Part shown: in pieces, positions 43,733-52,580 of the stretch | How the letters are laid out: each line of letters starts with the position of its first letter | Numbering within the stretch: position 1 is the stretch's first letter | NCBI GenBank assembly: GCA_963780165.1 | Contig: CAWABB010000007.1 | Span: 502,942 to 566,941, forward strand | Origin: CAWABB01 sp963780165 | Lineage (GTDB): Bacteria; Bacteroidota; Ignavibacteria; UBA10030; UBA6906 | DNA length: 64,000 bases | Reading direction: 5' to 3' | The notes under the pieces: model-generated | Told to the model about the DNA's origin: nothing | Databases searched by the model: none | Seen by the model: only the letters and a program-made list of their open reading frames with translations | Position numbers and translations under genes: made by a program

Positions 43733-44611
43733 TCACCCCCTCCGTGCGTCCTGCACCCAGAGGAGCTTCGCCCTCAAGACGTCGAAGTACGTCCGGTCCG
43801 GCCTGCGGAGCAGCCTGACCGTGTGCGCCGCCCGCCTGATCGTGACCTCGAGGGGCGGAGCTGCGAGGACTTCCACCTTCCCGTCGGCGGAGACCATGAC
43901 CTCGTCGGAGGGCGAATACGCAACGATCCGTATCACGCTCCACTCAGGGATGATGAGCGGTCGCCCGCCGAGGGTGTGCGGCGCGATGGGCGTAATCCCG
44001 AGGACATCGCTCCCCGGCGTGACGATCGGACCGTTATTCGACAGCGCGTACGCCGTGGAGCCTGTGGGGGTAGAGATGATCAGCCCATCGCCGCGATAGG
44101 TGGCCGCGAATGCCCCGTCGATGTATGTTTCCAGATCGATCAGGCGGGGCGAGTGCGATTTGTCGATCACCACGTCGTTGATCGCCGTGATCCTCGCCCC
44201 CGGAAGCGCCGGCGTGGTCGCCTCGAGGACCGTCCTGTCTTCGACCGGGAACTTGCCCGCCAGGATCTCTGGAATCGCCGCATCGAGCTCGTCGGGGTTG
44301 ACCTCCGCCAGAAACCCGAGCTTGCCGAGGTTGACGCCGAGGAGCGGCGTTCCGCGTGCGCCGATCTCGCGCGCGATACCCAGCATCGTTCCGTCGCCCC
44401 CGAACGCGATCAGAAGGTCAGATTCATCGATGCAGGACGAAAGATCCCTCGCCGCCTTCCCCCAGGTCCCCATCGCAGCGGGGCCGAGGAGCGGCACAAG
44501 CTTCCGGTCGATGACGAAGGGCACCCCGAGGCTCTCCAGCCGTGTCAACAAAGTGGCAACAGCCCCTGACAGACCCCCCTTCGCGGGATTTCCGACGATT
44601 CCGATGGTCAT
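43733..44611 (-). CDS. nadK: NAD kinase
   Basis: The product is 292 aa. Gly-Gly-Asp-Gly-Thr at about residue 74, Gly-Val-Asn-Leu-Gly-Lys-Leu-Gly-Phe-Leu-Ala-Glu-Val after it, then Tyr-Arg-Gly-Asp-Gly-Leu-Ile-Ile-Ser-Thr-Pro-Thr-Gly-Ser-Thr-Ala-Tyr and Pro-Ile-Ala-Pro-His-Thr-Leu. All are diagnostic. It phosphorylates NAD to NADP in the cytoplasm. The start overlaps the DUF1844 gene by 4 nt, and it converges with the cytochrome-like lipoprotein gene. Confidence 0.98.
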   Translation of the reverse strand: MTIGIVGNPAKGGLSGAVATLLTRLESLGVPFVIDRKLVPLLGPAAMGTWGKAARDLSSCIDESDLLIAFGGDGTMLGIAREIGARGTPLLGVNLGKLGFLAEVNPDELDAAIPEILAGKFPVEDRTVLEATTPALPGARITAINDVVIDKSHSPRLIDLETYIDGAFAATYRGDGLIISTPTGSTAYALSNNGPIVTPGSDVLGITPIAPHTLGGRPLIIPEWSVIRIVAYSPSDEVMVSADGKVEVLAAPPLEVTIRRAAHTVRLLRRPDRTYFDVLRAKLLWVQDARRG

Positions 44612-44934
44612 GACGCCCCTCCTCCGTCGGCCGGGGTCGCCGGCGGATCCCCGTCCGCTGAGGGGGTGTCCCCTTTCGCCACCTCGTCGACGTAGTTCAG
44701 CTTCAGCTCCTGGAGCATCTGACGAAGGAACTGCTCCTCCTCCGGCGCAAGGTTGCCGCGGGTGCGCACCTGCAGCATGTCGAGCGTGTCGATCGTATGC
44801 CGGGCCCCGTCCAGGTTACGTTCGATCGTGCCGGTCATCGGATTTTTTATCTTCCCCATCTGCTGCATCGCGGCGAAGTGCAGCATGGCAACGAGCTGGC
44901 TGAACAGCGCCGCGTACATCTCCTGGCGTTCCAT
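44608..44934 (-). CDS. DUF1844 protein
   Basis: The product is 108 aa. Met-Tyr-Ala-Ala-Leu-Phe-Ser-Gln-Leu-Val-Ala-Met-Leu-His-Phe-Ala-Ala-Met-Gln, then Asp-Gly-Ala-Arg-His-Thr-Ile-Asp-Thr-Leu-Asp-Met-Leu, with a Pro/Asp/Gly-rich tail. This small helical family is of unknown function and is often encoded near core metabolic genes. ATG 44934 lies 2 nt after the stop of the O-antigen-ligase-like gene; the longer open frame upstream is antisense-like noise. Confidence 0.85.
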   Translation of the reverse strand: MERQEMYAALFSQLVAMLHFAAMQQMGKIKNPMTGTIERNLDGARHTIDTLDMLQVRTRGNLAPEEEQFLRQMLQELKLNYVDEVAKGDTPSADGDPPATPADGGGAS

Positions 44935-44936
44935 GA

Positions 44937-46247
44937 CTATGGTCTCCTTCGGACAACGTCCGTAATTCCCCCGCTCCGGCCGACAGCCATCACCAGTCCC
45001 AGGGACGCCCAGAGCAACACGGCGACCTCCTGATCCCCGAAGCTCCATTCGGTGAGGCCGTGCACCTGTACCCCGACGAACACCGCGAGGGCCCCGAGCG
45101 CGACCGACCCCCCGAACCATGCATCCCTCACTGCGCGGTGGACCCGCCAGGCGGCCGTCCACACCCGGACGAACATCCAGAGCACGACCGCGAAACCGAC
45201 GACGCCGAGTGTCGCGAGGAACTGCAGCGCGTTGTTGTGCGCATGGCCCCAGAGGTCGGGATAGCCAGGGGGCGCGTACGTTCGGAACAGCGCACCCAGA
45301 TCGATATCCCCGACGCCGAGGATCGGATACTCCGCGATGATCCTCGTGCTCGCGGTCCACACCATGAGCCGCGACGCGTTCTCCGGGTGGTGAAGATCGA
45401 CGATGCTGCGGATTCTGCTCTCTACAAACGGCGGAGCGAAGACAATCGTCACGGCGACGACGGCAGCAAGCGGCACGAGAAGCCTTCGATTGCGGATGAC
45501 GGCGATGGCGATCGCGCCGGCAACCACCGCCAGGTATGCGCCGCGGGTGACCGTCGCATACAGGGAGATCACCACGGGAACGAGTGCGACGATCGACCAG
45601 ATGCGCACGCGGCGCGGCGTTGCGGGATGCACGGCGAACGGGATGAGAAGCAGCGCGGCGATCATCATGACGCCCGCAGTCGTCATGTAGAACTGGAACA
45701 CCCCGAGCCGCTGATTCGCATCGATCCACCCGAGCAGCACCTTCACGACGCCGATCGCGCCGACCACAGCTGCAGCGCCGAGCAACACGGCGACCGCGCG
45801 CTTCTGATCACGCTCTTCGTGCAGCGTCGATGCAAGCGCGTACACGATGCCGATCAGCAGCAAACGCTTTGCATTGATGAACGACCGCGCAGGGTCGAGC
45901 GAGAATGCGCTGGCCAGCAGCTCGGCAACCACATACGCGAGGAAGGCATAGTCCAGGATCGTCCGTGCGGGGCGCAGGGACGGGTCGCCGGCCATTGCCA
46001 CAGCCCAGACAAGGAACATCGCCCCCAGGGCAATGGAATTGACTGCAATCGAGAAATAACTCGAGGCAAGGAAAATGAGCGTGACGGCCGCGAGGGCAGG
46101 CCGAAGGGCTGTCGCTCTCCCGGGCGCACGCTCGGCCACCGCAGCCGACCCTGCCGCGGACACGTCAGGAGCCGACGCTCCGGAGGAGGACCTTCCGGAG
46201 GAGGACCTTCCGGAGGCGGGATCATCAGAGCCGGAACTGGAGATCAT
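44937..46247 (-). CDS. O-antigen ligase/polymerase-like membrane protein (Wzy_C)
   Basis: The product is 436 aa. ATG 46247 follows AGGAAA and lies within the last 23 nt of the exporter gene. An unusual Ser/Gly/Asp-rich cytoplasmic head (about residues 1-40) contains a short repeat, Ser-Gly-Arg-Ser-Ser. About eleven membrane helices follow. A large periplasmic loop with Thr-Arg-Gly-Ala-Tyr, His-Pro-Glu-Asn-Ala-Ser-Arg, Gly-Val-Gly and Gly-His-Ala-His-Asn-Asn-Ala-Leu-Gln matches Wzy_C ligases. With the upstream MsbA-like exporter and glycosyltransferase it forms a surface-glycan/LPS assembly unit. Confidence 0.85.
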   Translation of the reverse strand: MISSSGSDDPASGRSSSGRSSSGASAPDVSAAGSAAVAERAPGRATALRPALAAVTLIFLASSYFSIAVNSIALGAMFLVWAVAMAGDPSLRPARTILDYAFLAYVVAELLASAFSLDPARSFINAKRLLLIGIVYALASTLHEERDQKRAVAVLLGAAAVVGAIGVVKVLLGWIDANQRLGVFQFYMTTAGVMMIAALLLIPFAVHPATPRRVRIWSIVALVPVVISLYATVTRGAYLAVVAGAIAIAVIRNRRLLVPLAAVVAVTIVFAPPFVESRIRSIVDLHHPENASRLMVWTASTRIIAEYPILGVGDIDLGALFRTYAPPGYPDLWGHAHNNALQFLATLGVVGFAVVLWMFVRVWTAAWRVHRAVRDAWFGGSVALGALAVFVGVQVHGLTEWSFGDQEVAVLLWASLGLVMAVGRSGGITDVVRRRP

Positions 46248-48054
46248 GCAATTTCCTGTAGAGCCCGTGCTCCGCCTGGATGAGATCGTCGTGCTTGCCC
46301 GATTCCACGATCCGCCCGGCCTCGAGCACGAGAATCTTGTCCGCATGCTGGACGGTCGAGAGACGGTGAGCGATCACGATGGACGTCCGGCCTGACATAA
46401 GATTCTCGATCGCTTCCTGGACGAGCATTTCGGACTCCGTATCAAGGGCCGAGGTAGCCTCGTCAAGGATCAGGATCGGTGGGTTCTTGAGTATCGCCCT
46501 GGCCAGGGCGATACGCTGTCGCTCACCGCCGGAAATCTTCACGCCGCGCTCACCGATCACCGACTCGTACCCCTTCGGCATGTCCATGATAAACCGGTGG
46601 GCGTTCGCCGCTTTCGCGGCCTCCATGACTTCTTCCAGCGCGCAGTCCTCGAGGCCGTAGGCAATGTTATTCCGGACGGTATCGTTGAACAGGACAGTCT
46701 CCTGGGTGACGATGCCGATGAGCGACCTGAGCGACGCGATCTCGGCAGCGCGCAGATCGACACCGTCGATCGTGATCGAACCCCACGTCGGGTCGTAGAA
46801 CCGTGGAATCAAGTCCGCCAGCGTGGATTTCCCTGCCCCGCTGGGGCCGACGATGGCCACGACCTCACCCTTCGCGACCTTCGTGGAGATGTCCGCGAGC
46901 ACAAGTTCTTCGCTTCCATACCGGAAGCTGACGTTCCGGAATTCGATCGCATCCCGGAAGCCGGTCAGGACGACGGGGTGCTCCACGTTCTTGATATTCG
47001 GCTCGGTATCGAGGAGATCGAAGACCCGCCTCCCTGCCGCAGTCGCCTCCTGAATCCGGTTGTTGACGGTGCTCAGTTCCTTGACCGGCGGCATCAGCTG
47101 GAAGATCGCGAACAGAAACCCCAGGAACTCGCTGGCACGGAGAGCGCCGTTCCCCAGGACTTCGAGCCCGCCGTACCAGATGACAATCGCCCCTGCCACG
47201 GCGCCAAGAAACTCACTGAGAGGAGACGAAAGGTTCCTGACCTTCGTCACTCTGAACACCGTCCGGAAAAGAGCCTGACTGGCAGCGGCGAACTTTCCAC
47301 TCTCAAACGCCTCCATCCCGAACGCCTTGACCACCTTCACGCCGGAGATTGTTTCCTGCAGCACCGATGTAACGTCGGCGATCCGTTCCTGAACGAGCCC
47401 GCTCTCTTTGTGTACCCGCAGCCCGACGATAGCCGCGAGCGCCAGGATGAACGGCAGGACGACGAACGAGATCAGCGTGAGCTTCCAGCTGATGGAGACA
47501 GCGATCGTGAGATAGGCGACAATGAGAAGCGGCTCGCGCACGGACGTGAAGAAGGTCGCCGAGATTCCCGAGATGATGACCGGAACGTCGTTGATGACGC
47601 GCGAGATCAGCCCGCCAGTCCTCTCGTTCGAAAAGAATGCGAGCGGCAAACGGTGGATGTGCTCGTACACCGCGTTTCGCATATCGCGGATGACGCCGTG
47701 CTCGACATACGTCATCAGCGTCGACTGGATATACCCGAAGACGTTCTTCAGGAGGAACGTCACCACGACGATGACGCAAATGATGAAGAGAGACTCTACC
47801 GGATCGTCTCGCAACACGAGTCCCTGAATGAACCCGGCGATCCCGCTGAGCGGAGAGGCGACGATACTGGATGCGCCCTGCGACCCCGCGGGAGCGGCCG
47901 CCAGGGGTCCGTGGAACAACGTCTCGAGCAGCGGGATGGTGAGGTATATTGAGAACCCGCTGAAGACGGAATACATCAGCGAGCAGAGGACCGAGACGCC
48001 CAGCGACGCCCAGTACGGCTTGAGGTGCTTCAGAATCCTGCGATAGGTTCCCAT
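46225..48054 (-). CDS. msbA: MsbA-like lipid/glycan ABC exporter
   Basis: The product is 609 aa. An N-terminal six-helix transporter domain (about 1-340) is followed by an ATPase domain. Walker A Gly-Pro-Ser-Gly-Ala-Gly-Lys-Ser-Thr (about 403), Q-loop Val-Thr-Gln-Glu-Thr, signature Ile-Ser-Gly-Gly-Glu-Arg-Gln-Arg, Walker B Leu-Ile-Leu-Asp-Glu-Ala-Thr-Ser-Ala-Leu-Asp, and H-loop Ala-His-Arg-Leu-Ser-Thr are intact. It probably works as a homodimer that flips lipid A or a related glycolipid. It starts in a 1-nt overlap with the stop of the glycosyltransferase. Confidence 0.93.
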   Translation of the reverse strand: MGTYRRILKHLKPYWASLGVSVLCSLMYSVFSGFSIYLTIPLLETLFHGPLAAAPAGSQGASSIVASPLSGIAGFIQGLVLRDDPVESLFIICVIVVVTFLLKNVFGYIQSTLMTYVEHGVIRDMRNAVYEHIHRLPLAFFSNERTGGLISRVINDVPVIISGISATFFTSVREPLLIVAYLTIAVSISWKLTLISFVVLPFILALAAIVGLRVHKESGLVQERIADVTSVLQETISGVKVVKAFGMEAFESGKFAAASQALFRTVFRVTKVRNLSSPLSEFLGAVAGAIVIWYGGLEVLGNGALRASEFLGFLFAIFQLMPPVKELSTVNNRIQEATAAGRRVFDLLDTEPNIKNVEHPVVLTGFRDAIEFRNVSFRYGSEELVLADISTKVAKGEVVAIVGPSGAGKSTLADLIPRFYDPTWGSITIDGVDLRAAEIASLRSLIGIVTQETVLFNDTVRNNIAYGLEDCALEEVMEAAKAANAHRFIMDMPKGYESVIGERGVKISGGERQRIALARAILKNPPILILDEATSALDTESEMLVQEAIENLMSGRTSIVIAHRLSTVQHADKILVLEAGRIVESGKHDDLIQAEHGLYRKLHDLQFRL

Positions 48055-48884
48055 CAGAGCCGCTTTCGCTTCGTCAGATCAACATTCGAGATGGGCGGCA
48101 GAAACCCGCCTCCGGACTTCTGCCGCATTCCGTATTCCCAGAGCTTTGCATACAGGAGCAGGGCATACACGGCATCGAGCAATGCCAGGACAAACCCGTG
48201 GAATCCGTCGCGGTACCCCTTCTTCGACACGAACATTTTCAGGAAATGCGAGAGCGGGCTGAGGATCAGTTTATGCCATGGCACCTCGGCGTGCGGCCGC
48301 TCCTTCAGGATATTGGCCACGTGCAACGACGTGTAGTCGTTGATCTTCGCCATGTAGTCGTGTATCGTCTCGTAGGTGTAATGCAACAGGAAGGATGACA
48401 GCCGGCCCCGCGGGCCGGCCGGCGCGAACCCGCCGTGAACCTCCTGGTGCTCGGCGCGGTACGAGTCCCTCCTGAAGAACCGGAACTGGTAGTCGGGGTA
48501 CCATCCGCCCGCGACCAGCCATTTCCCGAAGGCGTTCACTTTGCGCGGGACGTCGTACCCGACAGCCTCCCTCTTTTCGGCAGGTGTCGAGATGATCTGG
48601 CGGATCTCCGCGGCGAGCTCTGGAGTGACCTCCTCGTCCGCGTCGATCACCAGCACCCAGTCGCCCGTGGCGTATGCGATCCCGCGTTCCACCTGCCTGC
48701 TCGAGCCGGGGTACTCGTGCTGGTAGACCCTCGCAGCATAATGGCGGGCCCGCTCGACAGTGGAATCCCGGCTAAACGAGTCCACAACCACGATTTCGTC
48801 GGCCCAGGACACACTCCCGAGACACCTGTCGATGTTTCGCTCCTCGTTGAGCGTCGTCAGGACTACCGAAATGGTCTCTTTCAA
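48054..48884 (-). CDS. GT2 glycosyltransferase (WaaE/KdtX-like)
   Basis: The product is 276 aa. Val-Val-Leu-Thr-Thr-Leu-Asn-Glu-Glu-Arg-Asn-Ile, then Val-Val-Asp-Ser-Phe-Ser-x-Asp, Asp-Ala-Asp-Glu (DXD metal site, about residue 85), and the acceptor region Trp-Tyr-Pro-Asp-Tyr-Gln-x-Arg-Phe-Phe-Arg. The C-terminal Phe-Leu-Lys-Met-Phe helix is membrane-associated. This subgroup adds a sugar to LPS core. It forms an operon with the exporter, placing it in LPS synthesis. Confidence 0.9.
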   Translation of the reverse strand: MKETISVVLTTLNEERNIDRCLGSVSWADEIVVVDSFSRDSTVERARHYAARVYQHEYPGSSRQVERGIAYATGDWVLVIDADEEVTPELAAEIRQIISTPAEKREAVGYDVPRKVNAFGKWLVAGGWYPDYQFRFFRRDSYRAEHQEVHGGFAPAGPRGRLSSFLLHYTYETIHDYMAKINDYTSLHVANILKERPHAEVPWHKLILSPLSHFLKMFVSKKGYRDGFHGFVLALLDAVYALLLYAKLWEYGMRQKSGGGFLPPISNVDLTKRKRL

Positions 48885-48900
48885 CGGATCACCACGGCCT

Positions 48901-51480
48901 TTAGCGGACGACCAGATTCACCAACTTGTTCTTCACGACAATGGCCTTCACGAGCTGCTTCCCCTCCAGGTGCCTCTTCACGCTCTCGCTCTGAAGAGCT
49001 CGAGCCTCTAGAGATTCCTCGTCAAGATCAGGGTTAACTTCAATAGTATCACGCACTTTGCCGTTTACTTGAAGTACTACTTCAATAGTCTTCCGGGTCA
49101 ATTTCGACGCGTCAAATACTGGCCAGGGCTCCCTCGACAGGGAGGATGTGTGGCCAAGCTTCTCCCAGAGCTCCTCCGCCAGGTGGGGCGCGAAGGGGGA
49201 AAGGACCTTCACAAACGGCTCCAGGATGGCTCGCGGCCGGGCTTCCGACTTGGTCATCTCGTTGACGAAGATCATCATCTGTGAGATGGCAGTGTTGAAC
49301 CGGAGGGAATCGATATCCTCCCCCACTTTCTTGACGGTGGCATGGAAGACCTGGTCCAGGGCTGCCGGCACAGCGACACTGGAGACCGCAGGATCGAGGC
49401 GTTCTGACTCATCCGTATAGAGGCGCCAGACCCTGTTCAGGAACCGGAAGACCCCCTCCACGCCCCTGGTGCTCCAGGGCTTCACGTCCTCGAGCGGCCC
49501 CATGAACATCTCGAACAAGCGCATCGCATCGGCCCCGTATTCACCGACGACGTCGTCGGGATTCACCACGTTGCCCCTGGATTTTGACATCTTCCTGGAG
49601 TCCTCGCCCAGGATGGTCCCCTGGTGCCGCAGCCGCGTGAAGGGTTCCCTCGTGCTCACGTAGCCCAGGTCGAACAGGACTTTGTGCCAGAACCGGGCGT
49701 AGAGCAGGTGTAGGACGGCGTGTTCCGCACCTCCTACGTACCAGTCGATCGGCATCCATCGCCGTTCCAGTCCCGGGTCGCAGAACATCGACGTGTTTTC
49801 CGGGTCGATGTACCGTAGGTAATACCAGCACGAACCCGCCCACTGCGGCATCGTGTTCGTCTCTCTCCTCCCCCTCAGGCCGGTCTCGGGGTCGATGACG
49901 TTGACCCATTCCGTCGCCAGCGCGAGGGGGGATTCGGTCGTCCCGCTCGGCTGGAATTTCTTCAGGTCCGGGAGGAGCAGTGGCAGTTGATCCTCCCGAA
50001 CGGCCGTCATGGTGCCGTCTTCAAGAAGGATGATCGGGATCGGCTCACCCCAGTAACGTTGGCGTGAGAAGAGCCAGTCACGGAGCTTGTACTGTACCGT
50101 GCCCTGGCCCAGGCCCTTCGATGCAAGCCACGTGGTGATGCGCTGCTTGGCCTCGGGGGTCGACAGGCCATCCAGCGACACCTCCTTGTTGTGCGAATTG
50201 ACCGCCGCCCCGTCCCCGATAAACGCCGCCGTCGAGACGTCGCCGCCCGCGACGACTTCGACGATCGGGAGGTTGAACGTCTTCGCAAACTGATAGTCAC
50301 GTTCGTCGTGGCCCGGGACGGCCATGATGGCTCCGGTCCCGTAGCCCATCAGGACGTAGTCCGCAATCCAGACCGGGATGCGGGCTCCCGTTGCCGGGTT
50401 GATCACGACGCCGCCGGTATCGACCCCGGACTTCTCGGTGTCCGTTCCGCGATCCAGTTCGCTCTTGCGCGCAGCCTGGTAGGCGTACGCCGAGACCGCC
50501 CCGCGCTGCAACGGCGTGGCGAGCTTTGACACAAGAGGGTGTTCGGGCGCCAACACCATGTACGTGGCGCCAAAGATGGTATCCGGTCGGGTAGTGAAAA
50601 CGCGGATCGCACCCTCCATCCCGACGATGGGAAAGTCGACCTCCGCCCCCTCCGACCGTCCGATCCAGTTCCGTTGTTGTTCCATCGTGGATGCCGGCCA
50701 GTCCAGGTCGCCACCCTCCTCGAGCAGCCGCTCCGCATAGGCGGTGATCCGCATCATCCACTGGCGCATGGGGCGGCGCTCGACCGTGTACCCTTTCTCC
50801 GTCCACTCGGGCACTTCTTCGTTCGCCAGCACCGTCCCGAGCTCTTCGCACCAGTTGACGGGGATCTCGGCTACGTACGCGAGGCGCAAGGCTGCAAGGA
50901 TTTCGTGCTTTTGCTTCCGGGTCATGCGCTGCCATTCGTCGGCCGTGAACCGCCCGACGCCCGGGAGCTTCCCGCTCCCTTCCGACTCGAACTCACGGAC
51001 GAGATCGGCAACCGGTCGGGCCTTTCGAGCGCGCGGGTCAAACCAGGAGTCGTAGACCTTCAGGAAAATCCACTGCGTCCAGCGGTAGTAGCCGGGGTCC
51101 GTGGTGTCCACCTCGCGGTCCCAGTCGTAGCTGAGACCCAGCATCTTGATCTGCCGGCGAAACGTCGCGATGTTCTCTTCCGTGGTCTGCCGCGGGTGGA
51201 TGTTGGTCTTCATCGCGTATCGCTCGGCGGGCAATCCGAACGCGTCCCACCCCATGGGGTGCAGGACGTTATAGCCGCACATGCGCTTGTAGCGTGAGAG
51301 AATGTCCGTCGCCGTATATCCTTCAGGATGCCCGACATGGAGGCCGGCGCCGGACGGGTACGGGAACATGTCAAGGATGAAAAGCTTCGGGCCGGGGGCC
51401 GACGTGTCCGTCGCGAATGTCTTCTCTCGCTCCCAGCGGGACTGCCATTTCGGTTCGATGGTCTTGAAAGGATACGGCAT
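48901..51480 (-). CDS. leuS: Leucyl-tRNA synthetase
   Basis: The product is 859 aa and complete. HIGH-equivalent His-Val-Gly-His (about residue 48), CP1 editing domain (about 225-420) with Thr-Arg-Pro-Asp-Thr-Ile-Phe-Gly-Ala-Thr and the later Tyr-Gly-Thr-Gly-Ala-Ile-Met-Ala-Val-Pro-Gly-His-Asp-Glu-Arg-Asp, and Lys-Met-Ser-Lys-Ser (about 624) in Glu-Asp-Ser-Arg-Lys-Met-Ser-Lys-Ser-Arg-Gly-Asn. An anticodon-binding domain follows and it ends Asn-Leu-Val-Val-Arg. No T-box or leader is seen upstream because the recombinase gene ends 8 nt away. Confidence 0.99.
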   Translation of the reverse strand: MPYPFKTIEPKWQSRWEREKTFATDTSAPGPKLFILDMFPYPSGAGLHVGHPEGYTATDILSRYKRMCGYNVLHPMGWDAFGLPAERYAMKTNIHPRQTTEENIATFRRQIKMLGLSYDWDREVDTTDPGYYRWTQWIFLKVYDSWFDPRARKARPVADLVREFESEGSGKLPGVGRFTADEWQRMTRKQKHEILAALRLAYVAEIPVNWCEELGTVLANEEVPEWTEKGYTVERRPMRQWMMRITAYAERLLEEGGDLDWPASTMEQQRNWIGRSEGAEVDFPIVGMEGAIRVFTTRPDTIFGATYMVLAPEHPLVSKLATPLQRGAVSAYAYQAARKSELDRGTDTEKSGVDTGGVVINPATGARIPVWIADYVLMGYGTGAIMAVPGHDERDYQFAKTFNLPIVEVVAGGDVSTAAFIGDGAAVNSHNKEVSLDGLSTPEAKQRITTWLASKGLGQGTVQYKLRDWLFSRQRYWGEPIPIILLEDGTMTAVREDQLPLLLPDLKKFQPSGTTESPLALATEWVNVIDPETGLRGRRETNTMPQWAGSCWYYLRYIDPENTSMFCDPGLERRWMPIDWYVGGAEHAVLHLLYARFWHKVLFDLGYVSTREPFTRLRHQGTILGEDSRKMSKSRGNVVNPDDVVGEYGADAMRLFEMFMGPLEDVKPWSTRGVEGVFRFLNRVWRLYTDESERLDPAVSSVAVPAALDQVFHATVKKVGEDIDSLRFNTAISQMMIFVNEMTKSEARPRAILEPFVKVLSPFAPHLAEELWEKLGHTSSLSREPWPVFDASKLTRKTIEVVLQVNGKVRDTIEVNPDLDEESLEARALQSESVKRHLEGKQLVKAIVVKNKLVNLVVR

Positions 51481-51488
51481 GCGTTGGC

Positions 51489-52511
51489 TCAGTTCCCGGG
51501 CGGGTTCCCGGATGCTTGGTGATGGGAAGTGTGGTGTGGTGACGCCTGGAGGTACACGTTCACCGTCTGCAGCGTGCCGAGGCGCAGGCGCTTCCTGATG
51601 TCCTCGGGCTGAGCGCCTTCCGCCGCCAGAAGGAGCGCAGCGGTATGGCGGAGCGATCGCGGGGTCACCCGCTGTCTGGTGCGCGCCGTCCGGATCCCTG
51701 CCAGCTCAAGGTACTCGTTGACGCGGTCCCGGACAGCCCGGGTTGTCATTCGGCGGCCGCGGCTGCTGTTTCCCGCACTGAGGAACAGCGGCTCGTCCCG
51801 CCCCGTCCCGGTGCGTCGTTGGAGATACTCTTGAAGAGCGAGTATGACATCGTTGGGGAGTTCGACGGATGCATCTTTGGATGGCCTCCCCTTCCCCTGG
51901 ACCGCAAGCCTCCAGATCCGGCCGGTGCGTGAGAGGTCGCCGAGGTTGAGGCGGACGATCTCCGCATCCGAAAACGCGCAGCGGAGCATGAGGCGGATGA
52001 CGGCCGCGTCGCGTCGTCCACGCTCATCATCCCCACGCAGCAATTTCAGAAGGGATCTCGCATCGGCGACGCTGAGCGACTTGCGCGCGTGTGTGCGCGG
52101 CCGGGGGTTGCCGGACACCTCAAGCGCAGGATTCTGCGCGATGCCGCCTGTGCGCTGCAGGTATCCGCAGAGCCGGCGCACGGCCGTGAGATAGGTGGAG
52201 ACCGAGACGTCGGACAGCCCGCGCTGCCGCGTCAGGTGCCGCTTGTAGGCCTTGATCTCATCGACCGTGAAGCGGAGGTTGCCCTGCCGTCCGGACCAGC
52301 GGAGGAATTCCTGAAGGGATCGTTCATAGGTCCCTCGCGTTTCAGGACGGCGGGTTCGAAGACTCCGGAGAAACGACTCGACTGCGGAGGCAAGTCGCGC
52401 TGATGACCATCGCTTCGGGGGGCGCGACGAGCGCCCCGGGCGCGCGCCGTCCGTGGTGCGGCCGGCGTTCGCCCGTCGATCGGGGCGGGCCAGGTGGTGT
52501 GGAGTGATCAC
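51489..52511 (-). CDS. Tyrosine recombinase-like protein with altered catalytic residues
   Basis: The product is 340 aa from a GTG start (start uncertain; the first 35 residues are basic and low complexity). A core-binding SAM-like domain (about 40-125) is followed by the catalytic domain (about 140-322). The conserved Arg-I position reads Phe-Ser-Asp-Ala-Glu (Ser181). The Lys in Gly-Lys-Gly is kept. Box II reads Thr-Pro-Arg-Ser-Leu-Arg-His-Thr, so the His is replaced by Arg285 while Arg288 stays. The third His is Leu311. Tyr320 is present. Three of the six catalytic positions are therefore changed. It lies between leuS and a phosphatase gene, with no attachment site in view. It may be a XerC/D-like protein with changed chemistry or a DNA-binding relic. 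Confidence 0.8.
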   Translation of the reverse strand: MITPHHLARPDRRANAGRTTDGARPGRSSRPPKRWSSARLASAVESFLRSLRTRRPETRGTYERSLQEFLRWSGRQGNLRFTVDEIKAYKRHLTRQRGLSDVSVSTYLTAVRRLCGYLQRTGGIAQNPALEVSGNPRPRTHARKSLSVADARSLLKLLRGDDERGRRDAAVIRLMLRCAFSDAEIVRLNLGDLSRTGRIWRLAVQGKGRPSKDASVELPNDVILALQEYLQRRTGTGRDEPLFLSAGNSSRGRRMTTRAVRDRVNEYLELAGIRTARTRQRVTPRSLRHTAALLLAAEGAQPEDIRKRLRLGTLQTVNVYLQASPHHTSHHQASGNPPGN

Positions 52512-52580
52512 GGGGAGTCGAGCAATAACAGAATTTAGGGAATTCCACCGTGACCCGCAACGTCAGCATGCAGCGCGGGA

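Noticed and set aside
46597..47952. 451-codon plus-strand frame opposite the MsbA-like exporter
   Set aside because: Antisense of an intact ABC exporter, with no recognisable domain.
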